From Lactifluus volemus (Eukaryota; Basidiomycota; Agaricomycetes; Russulales; Russulaceae), in the NCBI GenBank assembly GCA_022376515.1, contig WTXI01000561.1:1-15493 (forward strand): a stretch of DNA of 15,493 nt, given 5' to 3'. Made by a program: the position numbers and the translations under genes. Below are positions 13,946 through 15,493 of the stretch, piece after piece (the stretch's first letter is position 1; the number at the start of each line of letters is the position of its first letter). The notes below the pieces were generated by a model. That model saw only the letters and a list, made by a program, of their open reading frames with translations. It was not told where the DNA came from and did not search any database.

Positions 13946-14236
13946 CTGGTTCCGTATTCAATGTGACGGCACGCCGCGCGCGCGTTCGTTCGTCCTTGTT
14001 CGCACAGAGACGCCCGGCCCGGTGGGCCCTTTTTTTTAGCGAACAAAGCGAGAGTTCCGACCAAACGCAGTAGCGCAACTCCAATTATCACCCGCACCAC
14101 CAGATATTCATTTATTAATTACTAAGATAGTAGTGCATGGCGGCCACGAAGCCGATTCGTCGATTTCCTACACAAGAATTACTACCCTAGATCTACAACT
14201 GTATAGCACTCATCAAAGGTTCACCTGTCACAATAC
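13946..14236. other. COY1 3' flank up to the retroelement
   Basis: About 290 bp without a supportable gene. The first part is the likely COY1 3' untranslated region and contains a nested inverted repeat with a T8 run. The rest is AT-rich and borders the retrotransposon tail. Confidence 0.6.
13996..14046. other. Nested inverted repeat with T8 run
   Basis: The outer arms ttgttcgc (13996-14003) and gcgaacaa (14039-14046) are perfect 8-bp complements. Inside lies a GGCCC/GGGCC stem (14016-14020 with 14024-14028) with a three-base loop, followed directly by T8 (14030-14037). On the plus strand this resembles a hairpin plus T-run terminator, but such signals are not how Pol II transcripts usually end. 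It is 50 bp past the COY1 stop. Confidence 0.5.
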
Positions 14237-14250
14237 TTTTTTTTTTTTTT
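14237..14250 (-). repeat. Poly(A) tail of the retroelement (T14 on the plus strand)
   Basis: Fourteen consecutive T on the plus strand, lying about 180 bp downstream of the minus-strand RNase H reading frame. It fits the 3' poly(A) of a non-LTR retrotransposon, so the 14237 edge is the likely insertion boundary. The matching target-site duplication would lie beyond the window. Confidence 0.65.
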
Positions 14251-14428
14251 GTGAAGCGGTATATTAGATAGCAGAAGATAATAACAACTAGGTTATCTAA
14301 CAGCTCTATCCAAACGCTGAAGCGGGCCTTGGCGGTCCGGGATTTCGAGGAGGGAAAAAATGCGTTTACGCACACCCTTGTTGGGGTAGTGTGGGACTCT
14401 TGTTGCGGGTTAACCGCTTATCTACCCA

Positions 14429-15492
14429 CTAAAAAACCTCGTCTCGAGTGATCCAATCGGGGTGTAGGTTAGGGTTCCGTATTTTAAGGGCGTTCTCCCA
14501 TGTGTCACGTGTTTTCGAAATCGCGTTTTTTGTCCTCAGCACTTTCGTCGCTGCAATCTTATCGTCGGTTAGTCTTTTGTTTATCAGTCGTTTCCATCTT
14601 GACTCGATCTCTGTGGGTGTATGTTGGGATTCCTGGATGACTCTTTCACATCTCAGGACCCATATTAGGTGCGTGGCTTCTGACCAGAGGATTTGTAGTA
14701 GGCGCGATGCTCCTCGTGGGCCCCGGGGGGTGTCCGGGGCATTTGTGGTTTGGGTTTCCGGCGACAATGATAGTAGGCCGCATCCTAGTGTGGTTCCTAG
14801 GTTACCATGGGCCATGATTGGTCCCCGTATGGCCAGATCTCTTTTGCAAGGTTCCAGATTGTTTGTCTTGTTGGATGTTGGCATTCTGCGAGGATATGCG
14901 TCATTGATTCCTCTACGTCGCAGGTTAGGCATTTGGCTCTCTCTTCCATGTTGTTTAGGTGCGTCCAGTATTTTCCTATCTTTTGTATTCCGTGGATCGC
15001 GTTGAAGAGGAACTGGCCGATTTTGGGGGTGATGGAGGGGTTTTGTGTGCTCGTCCATATTGCGTCGTCTCTTTCGGCTTGTCCTGTATATTGCTTGATG
15101 CCTTCTTTTATTTCTTCTAGGTTTTGTGTTGTTGTCCGTCGGGAGCGGCTAGGTTTGAGGTTTTTTATTCCTTTGTAAGCTAAAGTCTGCGTTATTTTAG
15201 CTAGGTTTGCTCCTTGTACGTCGAAGTGTTCGGGGATCTGGAGGGGGATTTCGTCCGGTTCGTCTTTCTCTAGGCCTGCTTTAGCTAGCTCGTCGCTTCC
15301 TTCGTTTCCTGGTTCTCCACTATGTCCTTTAACCCATTGGAAACTCGTCGGCGCGGAGCGTGATCTGAGGAGGTACGCTGCTTTCTTAAACCAGTCTCTG
15401 TTGCTTATTCCTATCCACCCTTGGTCTTCCCAGGACTCTAGGTGTTTTGTCAGTCCGTCGATGGCATACTTCGAGTCAGATTTTATCAGGAG
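14429..15492 (-). pseudogene. RNase H domain and C-terminus of the retrotransposon polyprotein, frameshifted
   Basis: Two overlapping frames make up one family-like protein. The first (15492 down to a TAG at 14797-14799) has SDSKYAIDGL, which holds an RNase H catalytic Asp, then WVKGHSGEPGNEGSDELA with the His and final Asp. It continues to CLTCDVEESMTHILAEC, a zf-RVT-like knuckle, and KEIWPYGDQSWP. The second frame continues from about 14812 with NLGTTLGCGLLS, the sequence expected next, and ends at TAG 14429-14431. One missing base near 14805-14812 explains the switch, so this copy is inactive as read. RNase H degrades the RNA strand of the RNA-DNA hybrid during retrotransposition. Confidence 0.85.
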
Positions 15493-15493
15493 G

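Larger units (their letters stand above)
14237..15493 (-). mobile_element. 3' end of a non-LTR (LINE-like) retrotransposon
   Basis: The element runs off the right edge; only its RNase H end, 3' untranslated region and poly(A) are seen. The minus-strand coding sequence carries RNase H motifs, a CxxC...H...C motif and a basic C-terminal tail (THLIWVLRCERVIQ, then ESRWKRLINKRL), a combination common in LINE-like elements of Agaricomycetes. The 3' UTR spans about 14251-14428 and includes a small palindrome (tgcgtttacgca). Reverse transcriptase, if present, lies outside the window. Assignment to a named clade (Tad1, Jockey-like) is not possible from this piece. Confidence 0.85.

Noticed and set aside
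14448..15005. Long plus-strand ORF of 185 codons
   Set aside because: It is antisense to the RNase H/LINE coding sequence, whose minus-strand translation has recognisable catalytic motifs; the plus-strand product has none.

Overview
The window is nuclear DNA of a filamentous fungus, most likely a basidiomycete (Agaricomycete). The genes are packed with short introns (about 45-76 nt, GT...AG with a few exceptions). The recognisable proteins are eukaryotic: a Yak1-type DYRK kinase, a Golgi CASP/Coy1 protein, a proteasome-assembly chaperone and a PHOSPHO-type phosphatase. The right edge carries a LINE-like RNase H fragment of a kind common in mushroom-forming fungi. The phylum call is inference from gene style and remembered family sequences; no marker gene is present.

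Layout: (1) 53-727 (+), last exon of an unrecognised Ser/Pro-rich protein. (2) 728-4457, about 3.7 kb with no gene I can support. (3) 4458-5004 (+), a three-exon PSMG4/Poc4-like proteasome chaperone. (4) 5195-9436 (+), an eight-exon YAK1 kinase gene with a long disordered N-terminus and a glutamine-rich C-terminus. (5) 9897-10980 (-), a seven-exon PHOSPHO-like HAD phosphatase, convergent with YAK1. (6) 11109-13945 (+), a sixteen-exon COY1/CASP gene, head-to-head with the phosphatase across only 128 bp. (7) 14237-15493 (-), the 3' end of a non-LTR retrotransposon with RNase H, a zinc-knuckle-like motif and a poly(A) tail.

PSMG4 and the phosphatase are invisible as long ORFs and had to be assembled exon by exon; their reading frames close exactly. 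YAK1 joins cleanly over eight exons. COY1 joins cleanly to about 13175, including one GC-AG intron. Its last 570 bp then shows eight apparent single-base losses, mostly in short homopolymers. Translated literally, the protein loses its Golgi membrane anchor.

The genes do not form a pathway or cluster; they look like ordinary housekeeping and signalling genes. I found no novel multi-gene system. The points most worth checking are the COY1 frameshift cluster, the compact divergent promoter, the two hidden genes and the splice ambiguities.
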